A stretch of DNA of 64,000 nt from Microcystis panniformis FACHB-1757. Lineage in GTDB: Bacteria; Cyanobacteriota; Cyanobacteriia; Cyanobacteriales; Microcystaceae. Below the pieces are notes generated by a model. That model had not been told where the DNA came from. It saw only the letters and a program-made list of their open reading frames with translations, and did no database searches. Positions 44,843 to 54,029 of this stretch are shown one piece after another. The DNA lies in NCBI RefSeq assembly GCF_001264245.1, contig NZ_CP011339.1, positions 2,790,001 to 2,854,000 on the forward strand. Reading direction: 5' to 3'. The position numbers were made by a program, and so were the translations under genes. Each line of letters starts with the position of its first letter. The first letter of the stretch is position 1.

Positions 44843-46138
44843 CTAAGTTCGGGATGCTGAGTTATTGACTTTGGTTTGATAAAGTTTAAAACAATTTTGC
44901 ATCACCTCTCGCGGCTTTCCTTGACTTTGGCTAACAAGAGAACTTATTTCCTCCTCAGTAAAAGTCACTCCAGTTTGACTTAGACGATGACTAATAAACT
45001 CTTTAATTTTAGCTTCATCCCATAATTTAATCGGAAATTGTTGACAAATTCCCTCGAAAGGTGAATCACCTCCTTTGTTATCAGGAAATAAAACATCAAG
45101 GGAACGATTAGCCGCTACTACTAATCTTAAAGGTGGATCGGGACGATTAGCTAACTCTCTTAATTGACTTCTAAGCTGATAGCTGAAATATTTTTGAGTC
45201 ATATTATCTACCACATCCAATAATAACAGGATTTTGTGTTTTTCTAATTCCCTAGTTAATCTAGTTCCTTTGAGCGGTTTATCGTAATTCGCAGCTATAC
45301 CAATCTGATGACATAATTCATAATAAAAATCCTTATCTCCTGCTAATCTTTCTAAGTTTAGATACAAGGGTTGTCGCTGACTAAGTAAATACTCCCTTGC
45401 TTGATGGTAAATTCCCCAAAGCAGGGTGGTTTTTCCCGTTCCCCTTTCCCCGATAATAGCAGCACTACTGCCGGAATTTAAAACCTCAAAAATATCTTTA
45501 ATTTCTTGTTCCCGGCCAAAAATCTGCTGAATTTCTTTAATACCTCCGGAAGTGGGTTTAAAAGGATTATGGGCATTTTTTTGGGGTTGTAATTGCGGAA
45601 AATATTTAAAAATAGTCTGAACTGGAATCGCTCTTCCTCCTAAATCACTGTACTCATCTCTGGTTTTATTCACCACTCCGCACACTTTCCCCGTGCGTAA
45701 ATTTACAAGCGGTGAACCACTAAAACCGGGTTGTACTTGCCCTAATTTAAACTTGATTAAGGGGTTTTCATCCCCCGTTAAACCTATATACTCAAAGTCA
45801 CTAGGATCACCGTTCGGATAATCGTTGGTATAGCCAAAAGTGTATAATTTATCTGTTAATTGTAAATCGTGATCAAAATCGACATATTTGTGATCTAAAG
45901 ACGAGTTTAATTGTAAAAGAGCCAGATCGATCCCGTCTAGATTCGGTAAGTCGATAATTTTAGCCCCAGAAATTTGACCTTGCCAAATTATCTCGATAGT
46001 CTCCTGATTATCCCGCGCATCTTTCACCACATGAAGACAGGTCAAAATTAACCCTTGTCCCACAAAAAAGCCTGTTCCTGACCCATAGATTAACTTTAAC
46101 CTGACAGTGTACGGGGGTAGAGATTCCGGGGTAAGCAT
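44843..46138 (-). CDS. trypsin-like peptidase fused to a STAND-type NTPase
   Basis: 431 residues. Residues 1-175 form a trypsin-like serine protease: GSGTGFFVGQGLILTCLHVV (H36), GIDLALLQ (D71), QVQPGFSGSPLV (S140). The linker leads to an AAA/STAND ATPase (about 205-425): FGREQEIKDIF, Walker A IIGERGTGKTTL (about 230-238), Walker B LLLLDVVDN (about 304-312), RLVVAANRS. No signal peptide, so both domains are cytoplasmic. All catalytic residues are kept. It lies 9 bases downstream of a Trypco1-like gene on the same strand, so they form a unit. Confidence 0.88.
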   Translation of the reverse strand: MLTPESLPPYTVRLKLIYGSGTGFFVGQGLILTCLHVVKDARDNQETIEIIWQGQISGAKIIDLPNLDGIDLALLQLNSSLDHKYVDFDHDLQLTDKLYTFGYTNDYPNGDPSDFEYIGLTGDENPLIKFKLGQVQPGFSGSPLVNLRTGKVCGVVNKTRDEYSDLGGRAIPVQTIFKYFPQLQPQKNAHNPFKPTSGGIKEIQQIFGREQEIKDIFEVLNSGSSAAIIGERGTGKTTLLWGIYHQAREYLLSQRQPLYLNLERLAGDKDFYYELCHQIGIAANYDKPLKGTRLTRELEKHKILLLLDVVDNMTQKYFSYQLRSQLRELANRPDPPLRLVVAANRSLDVLFPDNKGGDSPFEGICQQFPIKLWDEAKIKEFISHRLSQTGVTFTEEEISSLVSQSQGKPREVMQNCFKLYQTKVNNSASRT

Positions 46139-46147
46139 TTAATCAAT

Positions 46148-46453
46148 TTATCCTCCCCATTCTAGGGTAATTTTTAAATTTCCCTTTCCTTCACCTTCCA
46201 CAATTAAAGCGGTTAGTTTACCAGATTTTACCCTGACTTCTACCCCAAATTCTACGGTTGCCTTTTTGGGCTGCACTTTACTTATCGTAGCAGCGATCGA
46301 TTCAGTAACTGCCTCAATTGTATCAGCCACACTTTGAAAGTCAAATATTTGATCGGATACTTCCCGTTCACCACCGAAACTTCTCGCTTCCACTAACATG
46401 GTGACATTTTCTTTAACTTTCACTGAAATAATCTCAGATCTAGATTCTGGCAT
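46148..46453 (-). CDS. Trypco1-like (CU044_2847-type) domain protein
   Basis: 101 residues. VKVKENVTMLVEARSFGGER, ADTIEAVTESIAATI, KATVEFGVEVRVKSGKL and LIVEGEGKGNLKITLEWG match the trypsin-co-occurring domain 1 described in bacterial conflict systems, a small beta-rich domain that binds or is cut by the partner protease (inferred). It is the first gene of the pair; the protease-NTPase starts 9 bases after its stop. Confidence 0.85.
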   Translation of the reverse strand: MPESRSEIISVKVKENVTMLVEARSFGGEREVSDQIFDFQSVADTIEAVTESIAATISKVQPKKATVEFGVEVRVKSGKLTALIVEGEGKGNLKITLEWGG

Positions 46454-46661
46454 AAGGCTCCTCCAATGACCCGTTTATGGTTTTCTCGATTGCTTCTCGG
46501 ACAAACTTATAGCGGAAGTAAAAAGGCTTATATATATTTCGGCACGGATTCCCATTATAATAAAAAGTATAGGTCAAATCGAGGGATTTTGTCAAGTCTT
46601 TTTTGCCACTAATCTATATAATTTTCGGGTTGCCTACCAGTCATTGCCCTGAAAAAAATTA

Positions 46662-46848
46662 GGTTCCCCTATTTGTGCCACGCAACGGAGGGGGTTATAA
46701 GGAATAAAACCCCGATAGAGACAGACATTGCTGCGATTTTTGTCAATTGTTTTCGCTCTAGAACAAACTAATCAATTAAGTCTCTTGCCAGATAAGGATT
46801 TAGTCAATTTATGCCCCTATATCGAACCATACCAAGTAACGAAGAGCC
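46662..46848. mobile_element. 187-bp ISL3-type MITE, copy 1 (degenerate left end)
   Basis: Same 187-bp length and interior as at 53176 and 55927. Right end GAAGAGCC; left end GGTTCCCC is degenerate. No target duplication. Confidence 0.75.
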
Positions 46849-46849
46849 T

Positions 46850-46965
46850 TTCAGTTTTTCTATTAAGCTCAACATATATTTGAAAGTTTGGCGGTCACTC
46901 CTCATTTTACCTGACTGTGATCGCTTTTACTTTTGATATTCTGATGGGAGAATGAAACAGCCCTA
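46850..46965 (-). mobile_element. ISAs1 5' terminal fragment
   Basis: Matches the ISAs1 copies from the first transposase codons out to the CAGCCCTA end at 46965 (116 bp). The rest is missing. It abuts the 187-bp MITE on the left. Confidence 0.85.
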
Positions 46966-47080
46966 GGAGCGCATTAGCTTTTCGGTGGGATGCTTATACG
47001 CGATTGTTCATATTTTTGTACCAATTTAAGAGTCACTGATAATTGCTGATTGTCGGTATTTCTGCAAATGTGAGATGTAC
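46966..47080. repeat. 115-bp dispersed repeat, copy 1
   Basis: Recurs inverted at 58224-58338. Starts GGAGCGCATTAGCTTTTCGG and ends near GATGTAC. Non-coding. Confidence 0.75.
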
Positions 47081-47255
47081 CCATCAAAAAGTAGCAGCGA
47101 TTGGAGTGATTGGGGGGAAAATTCCGGGACTTTTTCCCTGAAAATTAGGTAATTGGCCACCTCAAAACCGGTAAAACCCCACACCCCACACCCCACACCC
47201 CACACCCTGCCCCCAGGAAAAACTTTTTCAGCAGACCCTATTTAGTCAGTTAAAT

Positions 47256-48761
47256 CTACATTTCGTAGCCAAACTTATTGGCATCTACTTCTTGTAAATT
47301 AATATCGATTAAACCGTATTCTGACCAGCGTTGGGAAACCTTGACCGCCATGGCTGGATCCGACTCCAAAGGTTCCCCCCACTCGTGGTCAGTTTCGGGA
47401 TACATTTTTGTCGTGGCATCAATTCCCATTCTCCCCCCCAAACCGACCTTTTCGCTGGCAAAATCGAGGCTATCAAAGGGGGTTTCCGGGAGAATAAACA
47501 CATCGCGAACTGGATCCACTTTAGAACTAATTGCCCAAACCACTTGCCGGGGGTCGCGAATATTAATCTCCTTATCGACGACGATGACAAATTTAGTATA
47601 GGTGAACTGGGGTAAGGCACTCCAAAAAGCTAAGGCCGCTCGTCGCGCTTGTCCGGGATAGGCTTTATCAATGGAGATAATCGCCGCTTTATAGCTTAAA
47701 GCTTCCATCGGTAGGAAAAAATCCCTGATTTCTGACACCTGTTGCCGTAAAATCGGTGTATAAATACGATTAAGTGCGATGGCCATCATCGCTTCTTCCT
47801 TGGGAGGACGACCGCTAAAAGTGGTTAAATAAATGGGGTCGCGACGATGGGTCATGCAGTGGAAATGAATCAGAGGTGAATCTTCCACACCGCCATAGTA
47901 ACCCATGTGATCACCAAAGGGTCCATCTGGCAATACCTCTCCGGGAGTAATTGTTCCTTCGAGGACGATTTCTGAGTCGGCCGGCACTTCCAAAGCAAGG
48001 GTTTTACATTTGGCTAACTGTACCCCGGAACCGCCGTACAATCCCGCAAACAGCCATTCTGAGAGATCTACGGGGATAGGAGTGGCAGCGGCCATGATAA
48101 TCAGAGGATCAACCCCTAAAGCGATGGCTATTTCTAATTTTTTGCCCATCTGTGCCGCTTTTCGCAGGTGACGCGCCCCACCGCGCACGGATAACCAGTG
48201 GACGGTCATGGTATTGTGAGACTGTAGCTGTAAGCGATAGACACCGACGTTAGGGGTTCCCGTTTCGCAATCTTTAGTAATTACTAGCCCTAAGGTGATA
48301 ATCTGGCCTGCATCGCCAGAATAGGGGCGAATCATCGGAATTTTCTTTAAATCTACCTCATCCCCCTCTAAAATCACCTGTTGACAGGCAGGGAAAAAGT
48401 TACGGTTGGGTTTGGCTTTCAGGACATCAAATAAAACTTTACCAAAATCGATCGCTTGGGAGAGTTTTTTCGGCGGTTTCGGTTGTTGCAAGAGGGCGAG
48501 TTTTTTGCCTAAATCTTCCAATTCTTCGGGTTTATTCAGGTTCATCGCCCAACAGATACGTTCTACCGTTCCCATCAGGTTAATAGCGACGGGAAACTCG
48601 GCCCCTTGCACGTTTTCAAACAGTAGGGCCGGTCCCCCCACCTGTAGCATCCGATTAGCGATCTCGGCAATTTCTAAATCGGCAGAGACCGATGCACTAA
48701 TGCGGCGTAATTGCCCACGCTCTTCTAAAAGCTTAATAAATCCTCGTAAGTCTCTAGCCAT
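47256..48761 (-). CDS. UbiD-family decarboxylase
   Basis: 501 residues, the usual UbiD length (prenylated-FMN-dependent decarboxylase). The N-terminus is MARDLRGFIKLLEERGQLRR. Motifs include FENVQG, TPNVGVYRLQLQSHNTMTVH, the ExxxxR-type region (EAL..) and GPFGDHMGYYGG followed by PIYLTTFSGRPPKEE. In cyanobacteria relatives act in plastoquinone synthesis (removal of the carboxyl group of prenylated 4-hydroxybenzoate), by homology. It is divergent from the OLD-like gene, with 180 bp between. It needs a UbiX partner, not in the window. Confidence 0.88.
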   Translation of the reverse strand: MARDLRGFIKLLEERGQLRRISASVSADLEIAEIANRMLQVGGPALLFENVQGAEFPVAINLMGTVERICWAMNLNKPEELEDLGKKLALLQQPKPPKKLSQAIDFGKVLFDVLKAKPNRNFFPACQQVILEGDEVDLKKIPMIRPYSGDAGQIITLGLVITKDCETGTPNVGVYRLQLQSHNTMTVHWLSVRGGARHLRKAAQMGKKLEIAIALGVDPLIIMAAATPIPVDLSEWLFAGLYGGSGVQLAKCKTLALEVPADSEIVLEGTITPGEVLPDGPFGDHMGYYGGVEDSPLIHFHCMTHRRDPIYLTTFSGRPPKEEAMMAIALNRIYTPILRQQVSEIRDFFLPMEALSYKAAIISIDKAYPGQARRAALAFWSALPQFTYTKFVIVVDKEINIRDPRQVVWAISSKVDPVRDVFILPETPFDSLDFASEKVGLGGRMGIDATTKMYPETDHEWGEPLESDPAMAVKVSQRWSEYGLIDINLQEVDANKFGYEM

Positions 48762-48941
48762 GATGAAGAAATGTAAATAAATCCCTGTCTTTATTATCTC
48801 TTAGGGCGGCAGTTTCGGTGGGGGATAGTCACCTTTTTGAGAGTTGGAGGCGATTCTCGTCTAGAATTAAGTAAAACAACCCCTATCTTGCCAGGGTCAT
48901 TCCTAACCCTAAATTTATGCTTATCCAGCCCAGAGGTCAAC

Positions 48942-50036
48942 ATGATTAAGGATATTGAAATTAGTAATTTTAGATGTTTTGAGCATACCAAAATTGAAGG
49001 TTTTGAGCGAGTTAATTTAATTGGTGGTAAGAACAATTCAGGGAAAACTGCCCTGTTAGAGGCAATATTTTTGTATAGTTATCCCTATCCAAATACTATT
49101 CATCCCTACATCAGAGGAATCATTCGTAGGCAATCTTTAGCAGTTGTTCGGGCTGTTCCCAAAAATGCTTGGGATGATTTATTATTCAATCTTGATAGAA
49201 AAAATATTATTGAGTTAAAAGGCTCCCAATCTAACCAAGGAGACAAATTGGTAAAAATATCGATTTCTGGTTCTCTTAAAGATAGTGTTCTAGGCATCTC
49301 TGAAGACTGGCAAAAATTATACGATTTTATCGCTAAAGATAAATCAGTTATTTCTATCTTAAATATTCACACAAGTTTTGACCATGATCATGACTCAAAT
49401 GATGAGCAAATGAACTATTTTTTAATTGCCAGTTCTAAGGAGATACTAGCTTTACCTAATGGGGGTGATGAGGAACCAGTAATCATTGCCGCATCTGTCA
49501 ATAAATCTTTGCAAGAATTGAGCGAGGCCTATACTAAAATAGTTTTTAATGAACAGGAAGAAGAAGTGCTAAAAGCTCTACAAATTCTCGATCCGTCCAT
49601 TGAAAAAATAGAAAGTTTTTTTCTGGGTGAACCAAATTTATATCTGAAAATAAAAGAGAGAAAACGCCTACCCATATCTCTGTTTGGTGAAGCTATTAAT
49701 CGTCTGATAGAGATGATTTTTGCTCTACTCATCAATCCTAAAAAAATTATTTTTATCGATGAAATAGAAAATGGTCTTCACTATACTGCTTACCCAGATA
49801 TTTGGAAAACTTTATTCCGATTAGCTATCGAACTAGATAGCCAAATTTTTGCCACAACCCACAGTTTAGAGATGATCCAAGCTTTTGCCGATGTGGGGTT
49901 AGAATATTATCCAGAACAGGGGGCCTATTTTGAACTAGCAAGGAGTCCCAGAACTGATAAAATTATTGGTATTAAAAGACAATTAAGCACTTTAGAGTAC
50001 GCCTTAAAACATGGCAATGAGGTGAGAGGTGAGTAA
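48942..50036 (+). CDS. OLD/RecF-like AAA ATPase (predicted defence)
   Basis: 364 residues from the ATG at 48942; the frame is open upstream but lacks the conserved start MIKDIEISNFRCF. N-terminal ATPase: ISNFRCFEHTKIEGFERVNL and Walker A GGKNNSGKTALLEA (about 28-41). C-terminal part: FIDEIENGLHY (Walker B, about 270) and ATTHSLEMIQAFAD (switch histidine). The fold is the ABC-type AAA_15/AAA_21 ATPase of OLD nucleases and PARIS-like systems, but the nuclease half is not in this protein. Eight-base overlap with the next gene. Predicted phage defence. Confidence 0.85.
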   Translation: MIKDIEISNFRCFEHTKIEGFERVNLIGGKNNSGKTALLEAIFLYSYPYPNTIHPYIRGIIRRQSLAVVRAVPKNAWDDLLFNLDRKNIIELKGSQSNQGDKLVKISISGSLKDSVLGISEDWQKLYDFIAKDKSVISILNIHTSFDHDHDSNDEQMNYFLIASSKEILALPNGGDEEPVIIAASVNKSLQELSEAYTKIVFNEQEEEVLKALQILDPSIEKIESFFLGEPNLYLKIKERKRLPISLFGEAINRLIEMIFALLINPKKIIFIDEIENGLHYTAYPDIWKTLFRLAIELDSQIFATTHSLEMIQAFADVGLEYYPEQGAYFELARSPRTDKIIGIKRQLSTLEYALKHGNEVRGE

Positions 50037-50730
50037 CTTATTAATCGTCGAGAGCAAGAATGATAAAATTTTTATCGAAGCCCTAGTAAAATACTTAAAT
50101 ATTAACAAAATTCAGTTAGATAAACCGATTTGCTTTGAGGAAGATGACTATAAATGTTTACAGGGTTTAGATAAAGCTAAATTAACCAGCACTTTCGATG
50201 AAATTAAGGCGACTCTTGGTAAAAAAGCTATCCCTAAAGTTGGTATTATTATCGATCAAGATTCTGATACTAAGACAGAGCGACTAAATTGGCTTAACGA
50301 TTGTCTGAAAAAGGTGTATCCAGAAGCGGAAGATATTAGGGAAACCAGTCAGCTTTATAGATTGACAACAATAGAAGATCAAATCACAGAATTTGCTTGT
50401 TATTTTACCAATGTGGAAGGACAAGGAGAACTAGAAACAGTTCTCAAGAAGATTAAAAATCAAGATTCCACCTATGCGGATTGTTTAGAAGACTGGAGAA
50501 ATTGTTTAAACAAGCAAGAAAAATCGATTAAAGACAAAGATTTTGATAAGTTTTGGATTAGTAACTATTTACGATTTGATACCTGTTCCACAGAAGACAA
50601 AAAACAAGCTGGCAGGAAATGCAGTATGAATGGATTTGATTATGTTATGAAAAACAAACGTCATATTTGGAACTTTGAGCATGAGGTATTAAATGAACTC
50701 AAAGAATTTTTACAACTATTTGCTGTCTAA
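50029..50730 (+). CDS. DUF3226/TOPRIM-type nuclease-like protein
   Basis: 233 residues starting with GTG 8 bases inside the ATPase gene. LLIVESKNDKIFIEALVKY (Glu motif) and VGIIIDQDSDTKTERLNWL (D-x-D motif) are the acidic sites of a TOPRIM fold, matching DUF3226. The C-terminal helical part (LEDWRNCL, KDFDKFWISNYL) is unassigned. Together with the ATPase it makes a split OLD-like pair, translationally coupled; such two-gene units are usually anti-phage. Not near any phage genes here. Confidence 0.85.
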   Translation: MSNLLIVESKNDKIFIEALVKYLNINKIQLDKPICFEEDDYKCLQGLDKAKLTSTFDEIKATLGKKAIPKVGIIIDQDSDTKTERLNWLNDCLKKVYPEAEDIRETSQLYRLTTIEDQITEFACYFTNVEGQGELETVLKKIKNQDSTYADCLEDWRNCLNKQEKSIKDKDFDKFWISNYLRFDTCSTEDKKQAGRKCSMNGFDYVMKNKRHIWNFEHEVLNELKEFLQLFAV

Positions 50731-50735
50731 TCAAA

Positions 50736-50761
50736 AATCCCCCTAGAAATCTAGAGGGATT
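50736..50761 (-). terminator. terminator of psbV
   Basis: AATCCCTCTAGA and TCTAGGGGGATT pair with two G-U contacts around a 2-base loop; on the minus strand it continues into TTTTTG. It separates the convergent TOPRIM and psbV genes. Confidence 0.8.
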
Positions 50762-50782
50762 GAGAGATATATGGAGGGCAAT

Positions 50783-51268
50783 TTAGAAGTAAATTGTACC
50801 ACCCCAGCGCTCGTCTAGACGGGGAGCAACCAACATATAAGCGGCGACGTTATACACATCATCTTCGGTCAGATTGCGTAATTCTGGGAAGATATCCGGA
50901 CGGCTAACATTGGGATGGAGTTCGCTTAGATCATCTTCACCATCGTAACTGGTGGGATGTTCTAGATAATCAATCAATGCTAACAGATTATCTCTGGGAG
51001 GTTCCGCTTTTGCTAGATCACCCAGACCCAAACTGACGTTATTATTAGTTTTGGTTTTACCTTGCAGGTGACACTTAGTACAATTGGCGACAAAAAGTTT
51101 CTGTCCTTCCGTCGCTTGTTCAGAAGTCAAAGTCACCGATTCCCCTGCGTCATTGAGGGTGATGGTGAGGGTTTTTTCATTGAGTTCTAAGGCACTAGCG
51201 CCGTTAAGATTGAATTGTAATACAAAAAAGACTACAGCGATCGCTGCTACAATCAAACGTTTGATCAT
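50783..51268 (-). CDS. psbV: photosystem II cytochrome c-550
   Basis: 161 residues. A signal peptide (MIKRLIVAAIAVVFFVLQ..ASA, cleaved after about residue 26) exports it to the thylakoid lumen, where it binds the oxygen-evolving side of photosystem II and stabilises the Mn4CaO5 cluster. Heme motif CTKCH (63-67); the second axial ligand is expected in the HPNVSRPDIFPELRNL region (about H118). The C-terminus ERWGGTIYF is characteristic. Full length. No same-strand partner is close. Confidence 0.97.
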   Translation of the reverse strand: MIKRLIVAAIAVVFFVLQFNLNGASALELNEKTLTITLNDAGESVTLTSEQATEGQKLFVANCTKCHLQGKTKTNNNVSLGLGDLAKAEPPRDNLLALIDYLEHPTSYDGEDDLSELHPNVSRPDIFPELRNLTEDDVYNVAAYMLVAPRLDERWGGTIYF

Positions 51269-51396
51269 TGTTCTCCTACTCGCAATTGTTCCAAGAAAGG
51301 GGATTTTAAGGTGACTAAAAAATTTTCTCCTCTGGGAGGGTATCGATCGATTCTAAGTGATCACGGACACCGAGAAGATCGCAGTTGGGAATAAAG

Positions 51397-51603
51397 TCAA
51401 GGGGACGTTTCCGTTTTAGAGGCGGTTACTCCTGAGCGTTGGGATAAAATCAGTGAGATAATTGCTTTAGCATCTTCTAGGGCGAGATTAGTCTGCCGAT
51501 CTTTATAGGAGATGCCTAATTGGTCGCAAAGTGACAACACAGATTCATCGGCCAGATCGTACTCTGCCGCAATATCAGCGATCGATAGATCAGCAAAACC
51601 CAT
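51397..51603 (-). CDS. small conserved cyanobacterial protein (68 aa)
   Basis: MGFADLSIADIAAEYDLADE, then VLSLCDQLGISYKDRQTNLA. It resembles the short N-terminal HTH-like subdomain of translation factor IF-2 found alone in cyanobacteria. Function unknown. Located upstream of psbV, same strand. Confidence 0.72.
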   Translation of the reverse strand: MGFADLSIADIAAEYDLADESVLSLCDQLGISYKDRQTNLALEDAKAIISLILSQRSGVTASKTETSP

Positions 51604-51683
51604 AGTCTAACACACCCACCAAGGATAGAGAATACTTATTAGTCACCATAATTATCATGCCATTGCCGGGGACATTCTTAACA

Positions 51684-51850
51684 GTGATCAGTGATCAGTG
51701 ATCAGCAGTCAGGAGACAGGAGACAGGAGGCAGCTTTGTTCTCCCCATCACCCTACACCCCACACCCTACACCCTACACCCCACTCCCCACACCCCACAC
51801 CCCACTCCCCACACCCTACACCCCACTCCCCCATCACCCCACACCCTCAA
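51684..51850. repeat. AGTGATC and CACCCCACACC repeats
   Basis: Tandem GTGATCA copies (51684-51702), GAGACAGGA copies, then a long CACCCCACACCCTACACC tract (about 51752-51848). Non-coding. Confidence 0.85.
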
Positions 51851-52061
51851 AATTCCCTAATTTTCCCGACTTTTGGACTATTTACTCCCTAAGATAGAGA
51901 CTCGTGTAAACAAATTTAATTAAAATCGCAAAAAACCTGAAAAAATACTAAAATGTGATTAAGAATGTTATTTTTAGCGTTGTAAGGCTAAATCTTTCCC
52001 GATAACATTGTAATCATACCTCCACACTCTTTTGTACAAAGGGCTGCACCTTTGTTAACTT
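51851..52061. promoter_or_regulatory. upstream region of the remA-gmk operon
   Basis: A 211-bp AT-rich region with no ORF; contains the operon promoter, not resolvable by eye. A GTACAAAGGGCTGCACCTTTG-like imperfect hairpin lies at about 52033. Confidence 0.4.
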
Positions 52062-52331
52062 ATGGATATACAACTGATCAACATCGGCTTCGGTAATATT
52101 GTTTCCGCTAATCGGGTTATCGCCATCGTTAGCCCAGAATCGGCTCCTATCAAACGCATCATCAGTGATGCTCGGGATAAAGGCTGTTTAATCGATGCTA
52201 CCTACGGAAGACGGACTCGTGCGGTGATCATCACCGATTCTAGTCATGTAGTGCTGTCGGCCATTCAACCGGAAACCGTGGCTCACCGTTTCGTGGTCAA
52301 CAAGGAAGCCCCTGTTAATAGTAGCAACTAA
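52062..52331 (+). CDS. RemA-like (DUF370) regulator
   Basis: 89 residues, small beta-rich DUF370 protein. INIGFGNIVSANRVIAIVSP and the RTRAVIITDSSHVVLSAIQP end fit the extracellular-matrix regulator RemA family, a DNA-binding protein in Bacillus. In cyanobacteria it is commonly upstream of gmk, as here (12-bp gap). The role here is uncertain. Confidence 0.9.
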   Translation: MDIQLINIGFGNIVSANRVIAIVSPESAPIKRIISDARDKGCLIDATYGRRTRAVIITDSSHVVLSAIQPETVAHRFVVNKEAPVNSSN

Positions 52332-52343
52332 GTTATTAACCCC

Positions 52344-52898
52344 ATGCAACCCGGTCAATTAATCGTCATTACTGGCCCTAGCGGTGTGGGCAAGGGTACG
52401 CTAGTACGGCATTTACTAACTCGTTTCCCTAACCTCTACCTGTCCGTATCCGCTACTACGCGCCCACCTCGACCGGGTGAAATTGAGGGGGAAGATTACT
52501 ACTTTCTCGACCGTCCCAGTTTCGAGGAGAAAATGGCAGCCGGAGAATTTCTCGAATCGGCCGAATATGCGGGCAACTACTATGGAACACCCCAATCAGC
52601 GATCGCTGCTCAATTAGCAACAGGCCAGACCGTAATTCTAGAAATCGAATTAGAGGGAGCCAGACAGGTGTGTAAAAGCTTCCCCGAAGCGCGGAGAATC
52701 TTTATCCTACCCCCCACTTTCGAGGAATTAGAACGTCGTTTGCGCGACCGGGGCAAAGATGCCGAAACAGCGATCGCCCGTCGTCTAGAGCGCGCCCGAG
52801 AAGAATTGGCCGCCAGCGAGGAATTCCCCTATCAAATCGTCAACGATGACCTAGAAACCGCCCTAGATGCCATCGAGAAGATTATTTTTAGCCGTTAG
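52344..52898 (+). CDS. gmk: guanylate kinase
   Basis: 184 residues, full length. It phosphorylates GMP to GDP. P-loop ITGPSGVGKGTLVRHLL (about 8-24), SATTRPPRPGEIEGEDYYF (GMP-binding), EFLESAEYAGNYYGTP, and ILEIELEGARQVCKSFPEA (Walker-B-like). The RRLERAREELA lid is present. Second gene of a two-gene operon with the RemA-like gene. Confidence 0.97.
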   Translation: MQPGQLIVITGPSGVGKGTLVRHLLTRFPNLYLSVSATTRPPRPGEIEGEDYYFLDRPSFEEKMAAGEFLESAEYAGNYYGTPQSAIAAQLATGQTVILEIELEGARQVCKSFPEARRIFILPPTFEELERRLRDRGKDAETAIARRLERAREELAASEEFPYQIVNDDLETALDAIEKIIFSR

Positions 52899-53175
52899 CC
52901 ATCCCATCAAGGGGCAGGAGGCAGGAGGCAGGAGGCAGGAGGCAGCCTTGAATCAGTTATCAGCTCCTGAAGGACGCAAAGCGCCCTAAAAAGAAAAAGA
53001 GAAACTAGGGGCAAGCCCTGATCTTCTAAATCTGGAAGTATCCTGAACTCAAACCGGAGTAACAATGGTGTCATGAGACCCGATTATCAGCAAAGGTCCC
53101 TAGGAAAGAGGAAAAAAGAATTGGCGGCACGAGGATTAACTCGTGAACCCGTGGTCGAGAATCAAGTAAAAAACC

Positions 53176-53362
53176 GGCTCTTCGGTTTGTGTTATGCAAC
53201 GGACGGGGGTTATAAGGGATGGAACCCTTATATAGAAAGGCATTTAGCGATTTTTGTTAATTGTTTTTGCTCTAGAGCGAACTAATCAATTAAGTCTCTT
53301 GCCAGATAACGATTTAGTCGATTTATGCCCCCCTATCGAACCATACCAAGTAACGAAGAACC
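53176..53362. mobile_element. 187-bp ISL3-type MITE, copy 2
   Basis: Left end GGCTCTTCGGTTTGTG, right end inverted GGTTCTTCGTTAC. The interior (TTATAAGGGATGGAACCCTT) is alike to 55927-56113. No target duplication visible. Confidence 0.8.
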
Positions 53363-53469
53363 TCAATAATTGATTTTTTCTGAGAAAAAAAATTACAATT
53401 CTTCACCTTGAGAAAAATCAATCATTGTAGCTATAGTCCCTACTGGCAATGGGTTTTAACTCTCTTTTC

Positions 53470-53843
53470 GTACCAACTTGTGTACTAAGAAAAAGGATAA
53501 TGCAAGGTTTTTGAGAGTCCCAATCCGATTTTCGCAGCACTAACATCGGATTTTAACAGGTCAAAAGCCTTATCTAACAAGGTTTTTAGATTTATTCAGC
53601 AAACCCTAAATAGGGTCTGCTGAAAAAGTTTTTCCTGGGGGTAGGAGTCAGTAGCCGGTCGTCAGGAGTCGGTCGTTTCAGGCTTTGTTGCCCTTGTTTT
53701 TTGTACCAAGCGATGTACCACAAGAAGGATAATGCAAGGTTTTTGAAAGTCCCAATCCTATTTTCGCAGCATGAACATCGGACTTTAACAGGTCAAAAGC
53801 CTTATTTTAAAAGGGTTTTACCATTATTCAGCAAACCCTAAAT
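53470..53843. repeat. 141-bp direct repeats (53470-53610, 53703-53843)
   Basis: Both copies contain AAGGATAATGCAAGGTTTTT, AGTCCCAATCC, and CAGGTCAAAAGCCTTAT, ending TTATTCAGCAAACCCTAAAT. Non-coding. Confidence 0.8.
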
Positions 53844-54029
53844 AATCATTCTTTAATAACCAGATTTAGTTGAATATCCACAGCGTTTCTCATCAAGGTG
53901 AAGTATAGATTAAACCTTGCCGAAGTAAGGATTCCAGTCGCAAAAATGCGCTTCATCCATCTGAGAAACGCTGTCAAGTCTTACCTTCCCGTTTCCGAAT
54001 TCGCCGGTAAAAATCCTGATTTTCAGCTT

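Larger units (their letters stand above)
46454..47255. other. 802-bp mobile-element remnant region
   Basis: Non-coding. Contains in order: a 187-bp ISL3-type MITE (46662-46848), the 5' tail of an ISAs1 element (46850-46965), a 115-bp dispersed repeat (46966-47080) and a CACCCCACACC tract (about 47175-47205). Remaining parts are unassigned. Confidence 0.7.
52899..54029. other. 1.13-kb region of repeats
   Basis: No real gene. Contains GAGGCAG tandem copies (52917-52945), a 187-bp MITE (53176-53362) and two 141-bp direct repeats (53470-53610, 53703-53843) ending in CAGCAAACCCTAAAT. An open frame at 53073-53285 runs into the MITE, so its first 34 codons (MRPDYQQRSLGKRKKELAAR) are at most a remnant. 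Confidence 0.65.

Noticed and set aside
51691..51897. ORFs of TPHTLHPTPH type
   Set aside because: Translation of CACCCCACACC repeat DNA; not a protein.
53073..53285. 70-aa ORF upstream of the MITE
   Set aside because: Its second half is MITE sequence, and the first half is not recognised; at most a remnant.
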